This document shows, piece by piece, positions 15,255-23,888 of a stretch of DNA of 64,000 nucleotides. Every line of letters starts with the position of its first letter. The first letter of the stretch is position 1. The notes under the pieces were generated by a model that made no database searches, was not told where the DNA came from, and saw nothing but the letters and a program-made list of their open reading frames with translations. Made by a program: the position numbers and the translations under genes. The stretch comes from Bacteroidales bacterium (GTDB taxonomy: Bacteria > Bacteroidota > Bacteroidia > Bacteroidales > F082): NCBI GenBank assembly GCA_017477425.1, contig JAFUVT010000033.1, positions 62,001-126,000 on the forward strand, read 5' to 3'.

Positions 15255-15713
15255 ATGAATGCAACCTATTCCCAAAGATTGATCAAACTCGCCGACCTCA
15301 ACCACCATCAAACCTTTTTCGCGGGCCGATGCTCCGAATGGTTCTTGGAGAGTTCCTATTTCGCTGTGGCGCAGTACGTTGATACGAAAGACACCGTCCT
15401 GCTCGTGCTCCACGGCATTGATTTCAAGTTCCCGATTTTCGCTGGCGACATCGTCACTTTCGAGAGCAAGGTCGTCAGTGTTGGGCGCAGCACCTTGACG
15501 GTTTACACGAAGATGTACCGCAGCCGCGAACCCGAAAAAATCGCCGCCGATGGCTTCGCCACTTTCTCCTATTTGGATGAAAATCACCACAGTAAGCCGC
15601 ACGGCATCACGCTTGAGCCCGAAACGGAAGAAGAGAAATTCCTCCAGCAGCAGGCTTTGGAGGTGATGGAAGACTCGAAGCGTCGGGCGAAGGCGATGAA
15701 TCAGAGGTTGTAA
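15255..15713 (+). CDS. Acyl-CoA thioesterase, hotdog fold
   Basis: The 152-aa product has a 4HBT/hotdog-like core: G-R-C-S-E-W near residue 24, an internal helix followed by L-V-L-H-G-I-D-F-K-F-P-I-F-A-G-D-I-V at about 50-67, then V-S-V-G-R-S-T-L-T-V. This resembles the YciA/BACH acyl-CoA thioesterase group. It would hydrolyse acyl-CoA in the cytoplasm; chain-length preference cannot be read. It is probably co-transcribed with the upstream hydrolase. Confidence 0.82.
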   Translation: MNATYSQRLIKLADLNHHQTFFAGRCSEWFLESSYFAVAQYVDTKDTVLLVLHGIDFKFPIFAGDIVTFESKVVSVGRSTLTVYTKMYRSREPEKIAADGFATFSYLDENHHSKPHGITLEPETEEEKFLQQQALEVMEDSKRRAKAMNQRL

Positions 15714-15757
15714 GCAGGCATGTCATCCCTTGTGGGTAAGCGGGGATCTATGCCTGC
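15714..15757. repeat. Hairpin element between convergent genes
   Basis: GCAGGCAT (15714-15721) and ATGCCTGC (15750-15757) are perfect inverted arms, with a weaker inner CCC/GGG pairing. It lies right after the thioesterase stop and before the end of the convergent HD gene. It resembles a dispersed palindromic element and could end both transcripts. Confidence 0.55.
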
Positions 15758-15767
15758 GGTATTCGCC

Positions 15768-17006
15768 TTACAGTACCAATTCCTTCGGATAGCAAATGAA
15801 ATGCTTCACCACGGGTTGCGACAAAACCGAAATATTCAGTTGGTCGGAGGCCTCGCTGATGTCTTTCAGGGTGCCGTCTTTATAAAGAATGTTGATGGCC
15901 GGTTTCTTTGGATGGTAGGCGTGGTTTGAAGAGACGCCTTGCAACAGGGCAAAATCCGCCTCTTCCAATGACCAATCGTAATGTTGTGCGATTTTCTTGC
16001 GTATGTCATCAATGTAGTTCAGGTCAAATTCCGTCTCGCGCATCTCGATTTTGAACAAGTGCCTGTCGGTCAACCTTCTGCAAAGCTCTGAAAGTACGCG
16101 GTCTTCATCTTCACGCCAGGCTTTCACTGCGGTCATCACGTCGTAATCGTCGAGTTGGCAGAACTTGTCCAAGACGAAATCAGGGTCGAAACCTTCCTCG
16201 AAGGCGTGTTGGTTTTTAAGGAAAAACGACAGGGCAGGAGTGGCGAAGAGGTCGCGCTCGCGGCTGAGTTGCTTGGCGCGTTTCAGGATGTTGCGTAGCA
16301 TATACTCGGCACTCAAAACCGCTTTGTGCATATAGACCTGCCAATACATGATGCGGCGAGCGACCAAGAAACTTTCCACGGAATAGATGCCCTTCGCTTC
16401 GATAGCCAATTCATTTCCAACGACTTCCATCATTTCCAACAAACGCTCTGCATTCACGCTGCCTTCGGCCACGCCTGTGAAGAAACTGTCGCGCTTCAGG
16501 TAATCAATGCGGTCAACGTCCAACTGACTGGAAATGAGTTTGGTGAGGAACCCTTTTTCGTATTCGCCCTTGAACATTTGTATGGCCACCTCCAGACGTC
16601 CGCCGTGTATTTCGTTGAACTTCTGCATCACTTTAAGCGACAACTCCTCATGTGAAACGCCCTGCACGATGCTGTTCTCCAGGGTGTGCGAAAACGGCCC
16701 GTGGCCGCTGTCGTGGAGCAAAATGGCGACGGAGGCGGCTTCCAACTCCGCATCGGTGATGTCGTAGCCTTTGCCGCGCAACAACTGGATGGCTCTACGC
16801 ATCAAATGCATGGTGCCAAGGCTGTGGGCGAAACGAGTATGATTGGCCCCTGGATACACCAAATTGGTCATGCTGACCTGCTTGATGCGCCTCAGCCTTT
16901 GGAAATATGGGTGTTCTATGATGTCAAAATGCAACTCGTCAGGGATGCTGACGAAGCCGTAAATCGGGTCGTTGAAGATTTTCTTTTTGTTCGAGGAAGT
17001 GGCCAT
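15768..17006 (-). CDS. HD-domain phosphohydrolase, SAMHD1/dGTPase-like
   Basis: The 412-aa protein has an HD domain in the N-terminal half: R-F-A-H-S-L-G-T-M near residue 57, then the HD pair in L-L-H-D-S-G-H-G-P-F-S-H-T near 96, and D-R-I-D-Y-L near 165. These match the SAMHD1/dGTPase-like branch that binds metal and cleaves nucleotide phosphates, though the substrate is not known. It starts 3 nt after the YafQ-like toxin stop, so it is probably in the toxin-antitoxin transcript. In several relatives an HD gene of this kind lies next to lpxD; here it does not. Confidence 0.9.
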   Translation of the reverse strand: MATSSNKKKIFNDPIYGFVSIPDELHFDIIEHPYFQRLRRIKQVSMTNLVYPGANHTRFAHSLGTMHLMRRAIQLLRGKGYDITDAELEAASVAILLHDSGHGPFSHTLENSIVQGVSHEELSLKVMQKFNEIHGGRLEVAIQMFKGEYEKGFLTKLISSQLDVDRIDYLKRDSFFTGVAEGSVNAERLLEMMEVVGNELAIEAKGIYSVESFLVARRIMYWQVYMHKAVLSAEYMLRNILKRAKQLSRERDLFATPALSFFLKNQHAFEEGFDPDFVLDKFCQLDDYDVMTAVKAWREDEDRVLSELCRRLTDRHLFKIEMRETEFDLNYIDDIRKKIAQHYDWSLEEADFALLQGVSSNHAYHPKKPAINILYKDGTLKDISEASDQLNISVLSQPVVKHFICYPKELVL

Positions 17007-17009
17007 GGC

Positions 17010-17291
17010 TTATTTTCCGTATAGGTCGGCGTGAGTACCTGTTCTGACAAGTGTGATAAGTTGAATTGTCTTCTCTTTTTTGTATATAAGTAGCCAGTCG
17101 GGATTGATGTGGCATTCGCGTTTGCCTTTAAAGTCGCCTTTTAAGGCATGGTCGTGGTTTTTGGCAGGCAAATTCTCGTCGTTGGCCAATTTTTTCACCA
17201 CCTCAAAAAGGTCGTTCTCATTGAGGCCACGCTTTTTGGCAAGTCTGATGTCACGGTCAAATTTGCCTGTCGTTTTCACATCATAAAGCAT
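17010..17291 (-). CDS. YafQ-family mRNA interferase toxin
   Basis: The product is 93 aa from the ATG at 17291 (M-L-Y-D-V-K-T-T-G-K-F-D-R-D). Features of the RelE/YafQ superfamily are a basic N-terminal helix pair (D-I-R-L-A-K-K-R-G), H-D-H-A-L-K-G-D-F-K-G-K-R-E-C-H-I, N-P-D-W-L-L-I-Y, and the C-terminal R-T-G-T-H-A-D-L-Y. Such toxins cleave mRNA on the ribosome. The start overlaps the antitoxin end by 11 nt, as in dinJ-yafQ operons. A longer upstream frame was rejected because it would lie inside the antitoxin gene. Confidence 0.88.
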   Translation of the reverse strand: MLYDVKTTGKFDRDIRLAKKRGLNENDLFEVVKKLANDENLPAKNHDHALKGDFKGKRECHINPDWLLIYKKEKTIQLITLVRTGTHADLYGK

Positions 17292-17511
17292 GGATGTGGC
17301 GTTTGAAATCCTCGAAATCCGTGAAAACTGTTCCTTTGCCCTCGTCTGCTTCTTTGCAGGCTTCAAGGGTTAATTCATAGTTCGTTTTGCGCTTGCGCTT
17401 TGTCGTGGTTTTCTTTTCTATGACATTGAAGCCTTCGGTGTTGGCGAGGAAGGCCGCAAGAGCATTAGCAAAGGCGCTGCCTGTCTCATACCTTAAAGTT
17501 ATTGTTTCCAT
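17281..17511 (-). CDS. Antitoxin of the YafQ-type pair
   Basis: The product is 76 aa from the ATG at 17511 (M-E-T-I-T-L-R-Y). The N-terminus is beta-like with a following helix (S-A-F-A-N-A-L-A-A-F-L). The middle is very basic (K-K-T-T-T-K-R-K-R-K), and the acidic C-terminal tail probably wraps the toxin. It is too diverged to name a subfamily; identity as antitoxin rests on its position before, and 11-nt overlap with, the YafQ-like gene. Confidence 0.75.
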   Translation of the reverse strand: METITLRYETGSAFANALAAFLANTEGFNVIEKKTTTKRKRKTNYELTLEACKEADEGKGTVFTDFEDFKRHIHAL

Positions 17512-17532
17512 ACCATTCTTGTTATTATCGTG

Positions 17533-17540
17533 CAAAAATA
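17533..17540 (-). promoter_or_regulatory. -7 box of the toxin-antitoxin operon
   Basis: TATTTTTG on the minus strand, 21 nt before the antitoxin ATG, matches TAnnTTTG. The -33 element is unclear. Confidence 0.5.
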
Positions 17541-17619
17541 CACAGAAATTTTGTTTTTGTTGGGATTACCGACAAAATAAAAGCCCTTTTCCCTCGTTTT
17601 CAATACAAATTCTCAAACT

Positions 17620-19173
17620 ATGGACAAAACGACAATCCTTTGGGCCGACGACGAGATTGATCTCCTGAAGCCCCATATCATGTTTTTGGAACAGAAAGGT
17701 TATGAAGTAGTTACGGCCAATAATGGCTCCGATGCCATCGACCTCGTGCACCAACAGCATTTCGACATTGTTTTCCTCGACGAGCAAATGCCGGGCATTT
17801 CGGGCATCGAGGCCTTGGAAGTCATCAAGCGCGACTATCCCAACCTGCCCGTGGTGATGATTACCAAGAGCGAGGAAGAACGTATCATGGAAGATGCCAT
17901 CGGCTCCAACATAGCGGATTACCTTATCAAGCCCGTCAATCCGAACCAGATTCTGCTTTCGCTGAAACGCAACCTCGAAAACCGCACCCTGCGCGACGAG
18001 AAATCGACGATGAAATACCAGCAGGAGTTCCGTCAAATTAGCCTGGACCTCAACAACAACCTCAGTTTCGATGAATGGGTTGAACTGTATAAAAAGCTGG
18101 TACGCTGGGAGCTGGAACTGCAAAAATCCACCGATGAGGGCATCAAGGGCATCCTCGCCGACCAAAAACAGGAAGCCAACACGCAATTCACGCGCTACAT
18201 TGAGCGCAATTATGTGGACTGGATTCAAGGCAAGTCGGAGAAGCCGGTGATGTCGCATACCGTGGTGCGCGACAAGGTGCTTCCTCGCCTCGACGACAGC
18301 AACAAACCGCTGTTTTTCATTGTGATAGACAACCTGCGCTACGACCAATGGAAGGCCATCCAGCCGCTGATTGAAAACTATTTCCGCGTGGAGGCTGACG
18401 ATGTGTATTACGCCATCCTGCCTACCACTACGCAATATGCCCGCAATGCCCTCTTTGCCGGACTGATGCCGCTCGAAATCCGTCGCCGCTACCGCCAATG
18501 GTGGGTCGACGAGGACGAGGAAGGCACGAAAAACCAGTACGAAGGCGAACTTCTGGGTGAGCAGTTGAAGCGTTTCGGCAAGAATATCAAGTACTCATAT
18601 AATAAGGTGTTGAATTTGCAGGCGGGCAAGAAACTCTACGAGCAGATGTCGAACCTGATGCAGAACAAGCTGAATGTCATCGTTTACAATTTCGTCGATA
18701 TGCTCTCGCACGCCCGCACCGAGATGGAAATCATCCGCGAACTGGCCGACGACGAGGAAGCCTACCGCTCGCTGATGTACTCCTGGTTCGAGCATTCGAG
18801 CCTCTTCGACATGATGCGCTTCATCGCCGAGAAGGGCTGCGACATGATCATCACCACCGACCACGGCTCCACCTACGTCGAAAAACCTGTCCGCATTTTG
18901 GGCGACCGCGAAGTGAACACCAACTTGCGCTACAAATACGGCAAGAACTTGAAATACAACCCGAAAGAGGTCTTTGAGGTGAAAGACCCCGAGAAGATTT
19001 TCTTGCCCAAAGCCAACCTTAGCACGACTTTTGTCTTTGCTGGTGAAAGCGACTTCTTTGCCTACCCGAACAACTACAATTATTACGTCAGTTATTACCG
19101 CAACACCTTCCAACACGGCGGCATCTCGATGAATGAAATGTTGATTCCCGTAATTCATCTGACGGCGAAATGA
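17620..19173 (+). CDS. porX: PorX, T9SS response regulator with PglZ-type domain
   Basis: PorX is the response regulator that, with PorY, controls type IX secretion genes in Porphyromonas and relatives. The 517-aa protein has an N-terminal receiver domain with acidic residues D10-D11, phospho-acceptor D54 (V-F-L-D-E-Q-M-P-G) and K83. A linker helical region follows, then an alkaline-phosphatase-superfamily PglZ-like domain (about 200-510). That domain shows F-F-I-V-I-D-N-L-R-Y-D, the T-rich P-T-T-T-Q-Y-A-R-N-A and T-T-D-H-G-S, consistent with metal-dependent phosphoesterase activity. Length fits. Its presence, with porD and a sorting-domain cargo, argues for a working T9SS. Confidence 0.93.
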   Translation: MDKTTILWADDEIDLLKPHIMFLEQKGYEVVTANNGSDAIDLVHQQHFDIVFLDEQMPGISGIEALEVIKRDYPNLPVVMITKSEEERIMEDAIGSNIADYLIKPVNPNQILLSLKRNLENRTLRDEKSTMKYQQEFRQISLDLNNNLSFDEWVELYKKLVRWELELQKSTDEGIKGILADQKQEANTQFTRYIERNYVDWIQGKSEKPVMSHTVVRDKVLPRLDDSNKPLFFIVIDNLRYDQWKAIQPLIENYFRVEADDVYYAILPTTTQYARNALFAGLMPLEIRRRYRQWWVDEDEEGTKNQYEGELLGEQLKRFGKNIKYSYNKVLNLQAGKKLYEQMSNLMQNKLNVIVYNFVDMLSHARTEMEIIRELADDEEAYRSLMYSWFEHSSLFDMMRFIAEKGCDMIITTDHGSTYVEKPVRILGDREVNTNLRYKYGKNLKYNPKEVFEVKDPEKIFLPKANLSTTFVFAGESDFFAYPNNYNYYVSYYRNTFQHGGISMNEMLIPVIHLTAK

Positions 19174-19195
19174 TGTTTTGTGATGAAATAAAAGT

Positions 19196-19203
19196 TATCT
19201 TTG
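19196..19203 (+). promoter_or_regulatory. -7 box upstream of tsaE
   Basis: TATCTTTG matches TAnnTTTG and lies 18 nt before the tsaE ATG at 19222. A TTTG 15 nt upstream (19177-19180) is closer than usual for a -33 box. Confidence 0.55.
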
Positions 19204-19221
19204 CCGAAAAATTGTATTAAA

Positions 19222-19659
19222 ATGAATCCCAAAGAATTTCATATCAATAGCGTGGAGCAACTTTCGGAAGTCTCTGATTATCTGCTCGCAATGCGCAACG
19301 AGGCCGATGTCATTGCCTTCTACGGCTCGATGGGCGCGGGCAAGACCACATTAATCAAGAACCTGTGCCATAAGATGGGCGTCACCGACGAGGTGAACAG
19401 CCCGACTTTCGCCATCGTCAACGAGTATGTGACGGAGGAAGGTGAATCAGTCTATCACTTTGATTTCTATCGGATTAAGAAGTTGGAGGAAGCCTACGAC
19501 ATCGGGTTTGAGAACTATTTCGATAGCGGCAATCTTTGCCTCATCGAATGGCCGGAAATGATTGAGCCTTTGTTGCCCGAAAAATACCTCCGCGTGGAGA
19601 TTCGGCAGGGCGTAACGGACGATGAACGCGAAATCAGATGTGAACTTGTAAGCGATTGA
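19222..19659 (+). CDS. tsaE: tRNA t6A synthesis ATPase TsaE
   Basis: TsaE works with TsaB, TsaC and TsaD to make the t6A37 modification of tRNAs. The 145-aa product from the ATG at 19222 has Walker A G-S-M-G-A-G-K-T-T at about 37-45, N-S-P-T-F-A-I near 64, H-F-D-F-Y-R near 84 and I-E-W-P-E near 110, all typical. A TTG in-frame at 19201 overlaps the promoter and was rejected. It heads a run with a lipoprotein gene, aroB and aroA. Confidence 0.95.
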   Translation: MNPKEFHINSVEQLSEVSDYLLAMRNEADVIAFYGSMGAGKTTLIKNLCHKMGVTDEVNSPTFAIVNEYVTEEGESVYHFDFYRIKKLEEAYDIGFENYFDSGNLCLIEWPEMIEPLLPEKYLRVEIRQGVTDDEREIRCELVSD

Positions 19660-19661
19660 GT

Positions 19662-20174
19662 ATGAGAAAGGTTAGATTGGGTTGTTTAATGTTTGTTACG
19701 ATGGTTTTGTTGCTGTCGTGCCATCCTCATGACACTCAAAACCTTCCGAAATACGACCGCCAACAAGTAGCGGAAATCATCTCGAATCACGACACGACCA
19801 TTCTTTATTTCATGACTTCATGGTGCCATGCGGGGCAGCATAATTTTGAGAATAATCTGAAGCCTTATCTTGGCAATGCATTTGATACAAAGGCGATTGC
19901 GGTAGTTTGTATTGGCGAGGTGGAGCAGGTTTCAAGTTTGGAAAACGACAATAAAAACGTGTTCTTGTTTGGTCATCCTTCATGCCAGTCTCTTGCCGAC
20001 AAGATGTTCATCAACAAGGAATGCAAGAAACTCTTATCTCACTATAAACGAGTGAATTATATTCCCGTAGAATTGGTTTGTGACCGTAATGGTGAAATCC
20101 TGAATTGGAACACGGATGAGACAATAGATAGAACATACGGATTCATTTATCCTTATCTAATAGGCTGGAAATGA
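19662..20174 (+). CDS. Thioredoxin-like-fold lipoprotein lacking the CxxC pair
   Basis: The 170-aa product starts at the ATG at 19662, 2 nt after the tsaE stop. A lipoprotein signal ends in a lipobox L-L-S-C at about residue 20. The region T-T-I-L-Y-F-M-T-S-W-C-H-A-G-Q looks like the start of a thioredoxin fold, but the usual W-C-x-x-C motif has only the first cysteine, the second position being G. A later N-Y-I-P-V-E-L-V-C-D-R-N-G-E-I resembles the cis-Pro/beta-strand end of thioredoxins. It may therefore not be a dithiol oxidoreductase. It overlaps the start of aroB by 4 nt. Function unknown. Confidence 0.65.
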   Translation: MRKVRLGCLMFVTMVLLLSCHPHDTQNLPKYDRQQVAEIISNHDTTILYFMTSWCHAGQHNFENNLKPYLGNAFDTKAIAVVCIGEVEQVSSLENDNKNVFLFGHPSCQSLADKMFINKECKKLLSHYKRVNYIPVELVCDRNGEILNWNTDETIDRTYGFIYPYLIGWK

Positions 20175-21166
20175 GCGATAAACTGAAACAAGACATAAAT
20201 GAAGCCTCGAAAATCTTCATCCTGACGGATGAAAATGTGGCGCCGTTTTGGTTGCCCGAAACAGAGTACGGTTTGGGCTGCAAGGCCATAGACATTGTGC
20301 TGAAATCGGGTGAGCAACATAAAAACCTGCAATCCGTCCAGCGCATTTGGAAAACCTTGATGAAGTATCATGCCGACCGTAACGCATTGATAATCAACCT
20401 CGGTGGCGGTGTGATTACCGACTTGGGCGGCTTTGCGGCTTCCACTTACAAGCGCGGTATCCGTTTCATCAACATCCCGACCACCTTGCTCGCGATGGTG
20501 GACGCGGCGATTGGAGGGAAGACGGGCATCGACTTTGGCGGCGGCAAGAACCAAATCGGCACTTTCGCCGAGGCGGAGGATGTGTTGATACATCCGGATT
20601 ATCTAATTACCTTGCCCCAGCGAGAACTTCTTTCTGGACTTGCCGAGATGTTGAAATACGGTTTCATCGCCGACCCAGAGCTGTTGCAGGTGAATCTGGA
20701 AAATTGCAAACAATTCATTCTTCGCTGTGGCGACATCAAGCGTGAGATCGTGGAGAAGGACCCCATAGAAAAGGGCCTGCGCAAAATCCTGAATTTCGGT
20801 CATACTTTGGGACATGCCATCGAAAGCCATTGCCTTACGACGGATCGTCCTTTACTTCACGGCGAGGCGGTGGCCTTGGGCATGGGCGCAGCGTTGTGGC
20901 TTTCCGAAATGAAGTTTGGTTTGGATGCTGCTGTTTTGCAACACTTTGAAAATCAACTTAAAATGTTGCTTTCGGAAACGGAAATTTCGCTTTCGGAGGC
21001 CGATGTGGAGCCGATTTTGAACTATCTTGTCCACGACAAGAAAAACAATGACGACAAGCCGCAATTCGTTCTGCTTGAGGCGGTTGGAAAACCGATTTGG
21101 GATGTGGAAGTGGCCCCGAAGTGGGTCGAAGAGGCGTTGCTTTATATTATTAATAAGGTGTGTTGA
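20171..21166 (+). CDS. aroB: 3-dehydroquinate synthase AroB
   Basis: AroB turns DAHP into 3-dehydroquinate, step two of the shikimate pathway, using NAD and a metal. The 331-aa protein shows G-G-G-V-I-T-D-L-G-G-F-A-A-S near 77, P-T-T-L-L-A-M-V-D near 101, G-K-T-G-I-D, E-M-L-K-Y-G near 160, and the metal ligands in F-G-H-T-L-G-H-A-I-E and L-H-G-E-A-V. Length is slightly short of the usual 345-360. The ATG overlaps the stop of the upstream lipoprotein gene. aroA begins 1 nt after its stop. Confidence 0.95.
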   Translation: MSDKLKQDINEASKIFILTDENVAPFWLPETEYGLGCKAIDIVLKSGEQHKNLQSVQRIWKTLMKYHADRNALIINLGGGVITDLGGFAASTYKRGIRFINIPTTLLAMVDAAIGGKTGIDFGGGKNQIGTFAEAEDVLIHPDYLITLPQRELLSGLAEMLKYGFIADPELLQVNLENCKQFILRCGDIKREIVEKDPIEKGLRKILNFGHTLGHAIESHCLTTDRPLLHGEAVALGMGAALWLSEMKFGLDAAVLQHFENQLKMLLSETEISLSEADVEPILNYLVHDKKNNDDKPQFVLLEAVGKPIWDVEVAPKWVEEALLYIINKVC

Positions 21167-21167
21167 G

Positions 21168-22502
21168 ATGAAGATCCAGTGTGATATCTCCCTGCCTGCC
21201 AGCAAAAGCGAAAGCAACCGCGCCTTGATGATTGCTGCGTATGGTGGTTTTTCGCCTGATTTCCAGAATCTTTCCGAGTCTCTGGATACGTTCGTGCTGA
21301 AAGAAGCCTTGGCCAAATCTTTTGCCCAGCCTCTTTTAGATTCCAATCGCACAACCCTTTCACGGAATGACATAAAAGTCTGTGCAAAAGAGGATGATGA
21401 GCCTGCTGTGCATGTCATTCCATGCGGGGGAGGTGGGCATGGAATCTATGCACAGCAGATAAATGTCAAAGACTGCGGCACGGCTACGCGTTTCTTGACT
21501 ACGTTCATGGCTTGTCGCGAAGGCGACTGGCTTCTCACTGGCTCCGAGCGCATGAAGCAGCGGCCTATCAGTCCTCTAGTTGATTCCTTGCTACAATTAG
21601 GCGCTGATATACATTATGTTGAGAAAGAGGGTTTCTTGCCTTTGCGCATTGCAGGGAAAGCCATTTCAGGTGGTAGAGTGTCTGTCGACATGACCCAAAG
21701 CAGTCAATTCGCCTCTTCATTGTTATTGGCAGCCCCAATGTGGCAGGAAGGCCTCGAACTTGATTTGCTCGGCGAACTCAATTCCGTGCCTTATCTTGAT
21801 ATGACCCTTGCCATGATGCGGCATTTCGGTGCTGTGGTGAGTCGAATTGGCCGCCAGGTCATGGTCAAGCCGAAGCCATATCAATCTAGGAGTTTTGCCG
21901 TGTCTGCTGATTGGACCGCAGCGTCCTATTGGTATGAGATGGCGGCATTGAGCGAGGAATGTGAGATAAAACTAAGGTTCCTGAGCTTGCCGAAGGGCCG
22001 ACTTAACATGCAAGGTGATGCCATTATCTCTGACTGGATGAAGATGTTGGGCGTGAATACTTTACCAGATGACGATGCAGTCATCTTGACCAAAAATCCT
22101 GGTGGAAGGCAGTCGTTTTCTTTCGACTGCTCTAATAACCCAGACCTTTTCCCGACGATGGTTGCCACTTGTGCAGGACTTCAGCTAGCGGCTCGTTTCA
22201 CGGGTGTCGCTAACCTTCACTACAAGGAGTCGGATCGAGTAGAGGCCATGAAAGTGGAATTGGCCAAAATCGGTACGGATTTGCTGAGGGTCAATGACAA
22301 TGAGGTAGTGCTGAAGCCCGCCGTAAGGTTGCCTTTCTTCGAAAAAAGCAGTCCGTTGCGGTTCGCCTCCCATGGCGATCATCGCATGGTGATGGCCTTG
22401 GCCCCCCTCGCACTACGGCTGGGTCATGTCGTCTTTGACCGACCCGAAGTTGTCGAGAAATCATATCCAAACTTTTGGTCGGATGCCCGTTTTTTGCTGT
22501 GA
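21168..22502 (+). CDS. aroA: 3-phosphoshikimate 1-carboxyvinyltransferase AroA
   Basis: AroA (EPSP synthase) adds enolpyruvate from PEP to shikimate-3-phosphate. The ATG at 21168 gives 444 aa; the open frame extends upstream into aroB but without family similarity. Substrate-binding motifs are visible: A-S-K-S-E-S-N-R near residue 11, C-G-T-A-T-R-F near 102, Q-R-P-I near 128, S-S-Q-F-A-S-S near 183, K-E-S-D-R near 353 and H-G-D-H-R near 403. Residues 24-92 hold a longer, less conserved insertion than usual between the first two motifs. It is translationally coupled to aroB. Confidence 0.94.
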   Translation: MKIQCDISLPASKSESNRALMIAAYGGFSPDFQNLSESLDTFVLKEALAKSFAQPLLDSNRTTLSRNDIKVCAKEDDEPAVHVIPCGGGGHGIYAQQINVKDCGTATRFLTTFMACREGDWLLTGSERMKQRPISPLVDSLLQLGADIHYVEKEGFLPLRIAGKAISGGRVSVDMTQSSQFASSLLLAAPMWQEGLELDLLGELNSVPYLDMTLAMMRHFGAVVSRIGRQVMVKPKPYQSRSFAVSADWTAASYWYEMAALSEECEIKLRFLSLPKGRLNMQGDAIISDWMKMLGVNTLPDDDAVILTKNPGGRQSFSFDCSNNPDLFPTMVATCAGLQLAARFTGVANLHYKESDRVEAMKVELAKIGTDLLRVNDNEVVLKPAVRLPFFEKSSPLRFASHGDHRMVMALAPLALRLGHVVFDRPEVVEKSYPNFWSDARFLL

Positions 22503-22559
22503 TAAGGCAGAAAATACGCCCATTTGATGATTTATTTTCCAATTATTTAAGAAAATCCG

Positions 22560-22567
22560 TACTTTTG
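22560..22567 (+). promoter_or_regulatory. -7 box of the Fe-S protein gene
   Basis: TACTTTTG matches TAnnTTTG, 25 nt before the ATG at 22593. A T-rich but imperfect -33 region lies about 22531-22539. Confidence 0.6.
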
Positions 22568-22592
22568 CCGCGATTTTGCATAAATTGCCATT

Positions 22593-23315
22593 ATGAAAGT
22601 TGAGTTGTTCGTCCCCTGTGTCATTGACCAGTTCTATCCTGAAGTGGCAGCCTGCACTATGAGAGTGCTGGAGCGCACAGGTGTCGAAGTGGAGTACAAT
22701 CCCGAGCAGACTTGCTGTGGGCGATTTGCTTATAACGCTGGTTTCCTGGAAGACGCTAAGGAACTGGGCGACAAATTCCTCAATGATTTCCAATATAACG
22801 GCCCTGTGGTCGCTCCTTCGGCAGCCTGTGTGTATTATATCAAAAAACGCTATCCCGAATTGTTTTTTAATACGGCCAATCACTTGAATTTCAAGCGAAT
22901 GGTTGCCAATGTTTATGAGTTGACGGATTTTTTGGTCAACAAGGTGAAATTCGATGACTTCGGTGCTGAATTCCCTTATAAGGTGACGTTCCACGATAGT
23001 TGTAGTGCTCTCCGAGGTCTGGGGCTGGGCAAGGAAGCTCGCCAACTGCTCTCTAAAGTGAAAGGCCTTGAATTGGTGGAGATGAAGCAGACCGACATGT
23101 GCTGCGGCGCTGACTTTTCAATGCGGTTGGAGCACGATACCTTAGCTGATGGGATGGTGAATCATAAAGTGAAGAACGCATTGAATACAGGTGCAGAGTA
23201 CATTGTGTCGACCGACATGACTTGCCTCATGCACCAAAAGGCATATATCGAAAAGGAGAACCTTCCCATCAAGGTGATCCATATCGCAGAGGTTTTAGCC
23301 TCAGGTTGGGTATAA
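22593..23315 (+). CDS. (Fe-S)-binding protein, LutA/YkgE-like
   Basis: The 240-aa protein has the two cysteine-rich (CCG) domains of the heterodisulfide-reductase/LutA family: Q-T-C-C-G-R near 40 and T-D-M-C-C-G near 170, plus F-H-D-S-C-S-A-L near 132. LutA acts with LutB and LutC in lactate oxidation; neither partner is next to it, so the assignment to lactate use is only by family. It has its own promoter and lies just before the wbp-type genes, 9 nt upstream of the acetyltransferase, so read-through into the glycan locus is possible. Confidence 0.88.
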   Translation: MKVELFVPCVIDQFYPEVAACTMRVLERTGVEVEYNPEQTCCGRFAYNAGFLEDAKELGDKFLNDFQYNGPVVAPSAACVYYIKKRYPELFFNTANHLNFKRMVANVYELTDFLVNKVKFDDFGAEFPYKVTFHDSCSALRGLGLGKEARQLLSKVKGLELVEMKQTDMCCGADFSMRLEHDTLADGMVNHKVKNALNTGAEYIVSTDMTCLMHQKAYIEKENLPIKVIHIAEVLASGWV

Positions 23316-23324
23316 AACAAACGA

Positions 23325-23888
23325 ATGAACGAAAAAGATTACTTCATACATGAAAGCAGTTATGTCGATGACAATGTTAGCATCGGCAAAGGTACCAAGA
23401 TATGGCATTTCTGCCATGTCCAGTCGGGTGCCGTCATCGGCGAGAATTGCTCTTTTGGACAGAACGTGAACGTGGGCAATAATGTGCATATCGGCAACAA
23501 TGTTCGCGTGCAGAACAACGTCTCCATCTATGAAGGCGTCGAAATCGAGGACAATGTGTTTTGCGGACCGAGCTGTGTCTTCACCAACGTGACCACGCCG
23601 CGTGCCCATTTCCCGGTGCATGGCGTCTATGCCAAGACCAAGATCTGTGAAGGCGCCTCGCTGGGTGCCAACAGCACCGTGGTCTGTGGCCATACCATAG
23701 GCAAGAGCGCTCTCATCGCGGCAGGTGCAGTGGTGACCAAGAATGTGAAGCCTTATGCCTTGATGGCTGGCGTGCCTGCTCGACAGATCGGATGGGTGTG
23801 TGAGTGCGGCCGTCGCCTTGATGCCACGCTGCAATGCAGCTGCGGACGAAAATATAGGGAAATCAACGGAAATTTGGAATTATTGTAG
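23325..23888 (+). CDS. wbpD: WbpD-type N-acetyltransferase for a diamino-uronate sugar
   Basis: The 187-aa left-handed beta-helix protein closely follows the WbpD/WlbB pattern: K-I-W-H-F-C-H-V near residue 25, G-Q-N-V-N-V-G, the signature F-T-N-V-T-T-P-R-A near 86 and the C-terminal A-G-V-P-A-R-Q-I-G-W-V-C-E-C-G near 148. WbpD acetylates the 3-amino group of UDP-GlcNAc(3N)A. The C-terminal C-x-C-G and C-S-C-G cysteines suggest a small zinc knuckle. The next gene is the partner aminotransferase. A 28-nt palindrome overlaps the stop codon. Confidence 0.87.
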   Translation: MNEKDYFIHESSYVDDNVSIGKGTKIWHFCHVQSGAVIGENCSFGQNVNVGNNVHIGNNVRVQNNVSIYEGVEIEDNVFCGPSCVFTNVTTPRAHFPVHGVYAKTKICEGASLGANSTVVCGHTIGKSALIAAGAVVTKNVKPYALMAGVPARQIGWVCECGRRLDATLQCSCGRKYREINGNLELL

